Origin: a virus
DNA length: 64,000 nucleotides
Strand: one strand, 5' to 3'
Virus record (IMG/VR): IMGVR_UViG_3300030044_000014
Span: 1-64,000 of that record
The notes below the pieces were generated by a model that was not told where the DNA came from, did no database searches, and saw only the letters and a program-made list of their open reading frames with translations. The position numbers and the translations under genes were made by a program. Numbering within the stretch: the first letter of the stretch is position 1; every line of letters starts with the position of its first letter. Below, one piece after another: positions 62,861 through 64,000 of this stretch.

Positions 62861-63334
62861 CTACGGGCTGCAAGGAAGTTTTGGTTCAACGAGGCCAGTG
62901 GTTCCTTTTCCAAGGCGAGCTGCTTTAGCCAATCGATCACAGCCTTCATTATGCTCATCACCGGAATGCCCCTTCACCCAACGTGTAGTCGCTTTAGTAG
63001 TTCCGTATATGCTTCTAAGTTTGATATAGAGTGGCGCAAGGTGGAGCGCTTTGCATTGGTATGCTCCGCTTGCATATCCGAGTACAAGCTGTGAGTCAGA
63101 GACGAGCACAACTTCATGAGGACCCTGTGCGAGTACATCTTGTGTGTTGAGTATCTTGAAGACGTGTTCAAGACCGACGATCGCAGCTGTAATTTCTGCA
63201 ACATTGTTAGTAGCTTTCGTGAGGTATCCATTCCCCTCTGAATGCAAGGATCCGTCGATGACGCATCTCCATCCATAGCCACCATCAGAGTCGAATGTAT
63301 TCCCGGATCCGTCAGCATATAGTTCAACCTTCAT
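62861..63334 (-). CDS. rnhA: ribonuclease HI (157 aa)
   Basis: YADGSG with Asp8, AEITAA with Glu47, VSDSQLV with Asp80, GHSGDEHNEGCDRLA with His123 and Asp133: the RNase HI catalytic set, ending with a short basic tail. Removes RNA from RNA-DNA hybrids, such as lagging-strand primers. Placed in the same transcript as small genes of unknown role. Confidence 0.9.
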   Translation of the reverse strand: MKVELYADGSGNTFDSDGGYGWRCVIDGSLHSEGNGYLTKATNNVAEITAAIVGLEHVFKILNTQDVLAQGPHEVVLVSDSQLVLGYASGAYQCKALHLAPLYIKLRSIYGTTKATTRWVKGHSGDEHNEGCDRLAKAARLGKGTTGLVEPKLPCSP

Positions 63335-63494
63335 TATCTTTCCTATTCTGGAGTCGTGTTAACATACGAAGTCCTACTGAGGTTTCATAGTATTGAGGCG
63401 CCACTCCAAATTTCCATAGTAATTTGTACAGCGCCATCCAAGCATTAATGGCTCTATCGTCTAGGTTTAAATGACCTGTCTTTAGTCTTCCCAT
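63324..63494 (-). CDS. small basic protein (56 aa)
   Basis: Start at 63494 (MGRLKTGHLNLDDRAINAWM), avoiding overlap with the divergent 63529 gene. Helical (WMALYKLLWKFGVAPQYYETSVGLRMLTRL) and overlapping the RNase H start. Function unknown. Confidence 0.55.
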   Translation of the reverse strand: MGRLKTGHLNLDDRAINAWMALYKLLWKFGVAPQYYETSVGLRMLTRLQNRKDNEG

Positions 63495-63528
63495 AGTATA
63501 ATAAACCTTACGTAGGAGATTGTACGAA

Positions 63529-63795
63529 ATGGCAATGCAACCAGATGCTCTCAAAGCTAAGATGAAAGATACCATCTACAACGGTCTTAAAGCTCAGTTC
63601 GGTTCAGCAGCTGGCAAAGGTGCTAACTACACACCTATCGCAGATGCTCAATGGCAGGCGATGGCTGAAGCAATCTCAGGTATTGCAGCCGACATCGTGA
63701 TGGAGATCACGACGAATGCTACAGTATTACCTGGTATTCCAACTGCTGGATCACCTGCAGCTCAAGTCACTGTTGGACCTGGACAGATCCTTTAA
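63529..63795 (+). CDS. small virion-like protein (88 aa)
   Basis: AGGAGA lies 9 nt before the ATG at 63529 (MAMQPDALKAKMKDTIYNGL); a TTG at 63520 is too close. The N-terminal helix M-P-D-x-L-x-x-K-M, Ala/Gly/Pro-rich body (ITTNATVLPGIPTAG) and VTVGPGQIL end are like small phage structural proteins. The next gene is convergent, overlapping by 4 bp. Confidence 0.6.
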   Translation: MAMQPDALKAKMKDTIYNGLKAQFGSAAGKGANYTPIADAQWQAMAEAISGIAADIVMEITTNATVLPGIPTAGSPAAQVTVGPGQIL

Positions 63796-64000
63796 TAGTT
63801 CTTCGTGATCTTAAACGAATTGATCTTACTAGCACGAGGCTCTTGCTTCTCGTGCTCAGGGTAAATCTCTACTTTCATTCTAGTCTCGCCATCATCATGC
63901 TCAGTAGTAGGTTTGATTGCCTCGATAGTGAGGCATTCAACCATTGCACCTGTGCCTGGATCCTCTTCACTGATAGTGAGATCAAGAGTAAGGTCTTTAC
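63792..64000 (-). CDS. 3' part of a hypothetical protein (partial)
   Basis: Continuous frame from the window edge to TAA at 63794-63792: DLTLDLTISEEDPGTG...TMKVEIYP-like strands, about 69 codons visible. Acidic beta sequence; the gene continues beyond base 64000. Function unknown. Confidence 0.65.
   Translation of the reverse strand, partial: KDLTLDLTISEEDPGTGAMVECLTIEAIKPTTEHDDGETRMKVEIYPEHEKQEPRASKINSFKITKNY

Noticed and set aside
1-64000. Prophage integration or plasmid functions
   Set aside because: No integrase, excisionase, repressor, attachment duplication or partition gene set; the ParB-like gene at 23490 is of the stand-alone nuclease family with no ParA.

Overview
The window is part of the genome of a large, lytic-looking tailed bacteriophage (Caudoviricetes, very probably a jumbo or near-jumbo phage of a Gram-negative host). 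The evidence is dense gene packing with ATGA/TAATG overlaps, tail-fibre and glycine-rich adhesin genes, a holin-like gene, at least nine tRNA genes, many free-standing homing endonucleases, phage-type nucleotide metabolism (ThyX, a ThyA-family enzyme, dCMP deaminase, class II ribonucleotide reductase) and dozens of small orphan genes. No integrase, plasmid replication gene, IS element or CRISPR array was seen. The host cannot be named from this sequence.

Layout. 1-9.65 kb (+): virion and adsorption genes, namely two probable structural proteins, a 1094-aa repeat-rich fibre, three tandem glycine-rich adhesin-like paralogues and a permuted papain-like (NlpC/P60-type) enzyme. 9.6-12.0 kb: two divergent small paralogues with good sigma-70-like promoters, a holin-like protein and a coiled-coil membrane protein, closed by a strong terminator. 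12.0-29.8 kb (-): a long leftward gene array with a uracil-DNA-glycosylase-like protein, an HNH-dCMP deaminase fusion, a ThyA-family enzyme with the dCMP-type Asp, peptide deformylase, a ParB-like nuclease family protein, an NAD-salvage block (NAMPT, macro domain, PRPP synthetase, HD hydrolase) and an SPFH protein. 29.8-31.4 kb (-): tRNA cluster (Cys, Ser, Arg, Leu-like, Tyr, Ser, Asn) holding an HNH gene and a folded region closed by an 18-bp inverted repeat. 31.5-43.3 kb (-): DNA-repair-like, peptidyl-tRNA hydrolase, NifU-like, HAD and PPP-phosphatase genes, then a MoxR ATPase with a VWA/metallopeptidase-like partner. 43.4-44.2 kb (+): a ClpP-like protease behind a consensus promoter. 44.3-56.7 kb (-): AAA ATPase, an initiator-type tRNA-Met, DnaQ exonuclease, ATP-dependent ligase, CoaD-like adenylyltransferase, SppA-like protein, subtilase lipoprotein and a second ClpP-like protein. 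56.7-64 kb (mixed): HNH genes, a lysine-rich protein with a FlgM-like motif, ThyX, class II RNR and RNase H.

Working together, the genes suggest (inference) control over dNTP supply (RNR, dCMP deaminase, ThyX, ThyA-like enzyme), NAD/PRPP supply, translation (tRNAs, initiator tRNA, deformylase, peptidyl-tRNA hydrolase) and proteolysis (three ClpP/SppA-fold proteins, a subtilase and the MoxR-VWA pair). Homing endonucleases are a heavy load. One is broken by a homopolymer frameshift, one is fused to dCMP deaminase and one carries a PD-(D/E)XK-like domain. Many real genes are below 60 codons; those with tight start/stop coupling or good ribosome binding sites are listed. Product names rest on motif recognition by eye, with no database search.
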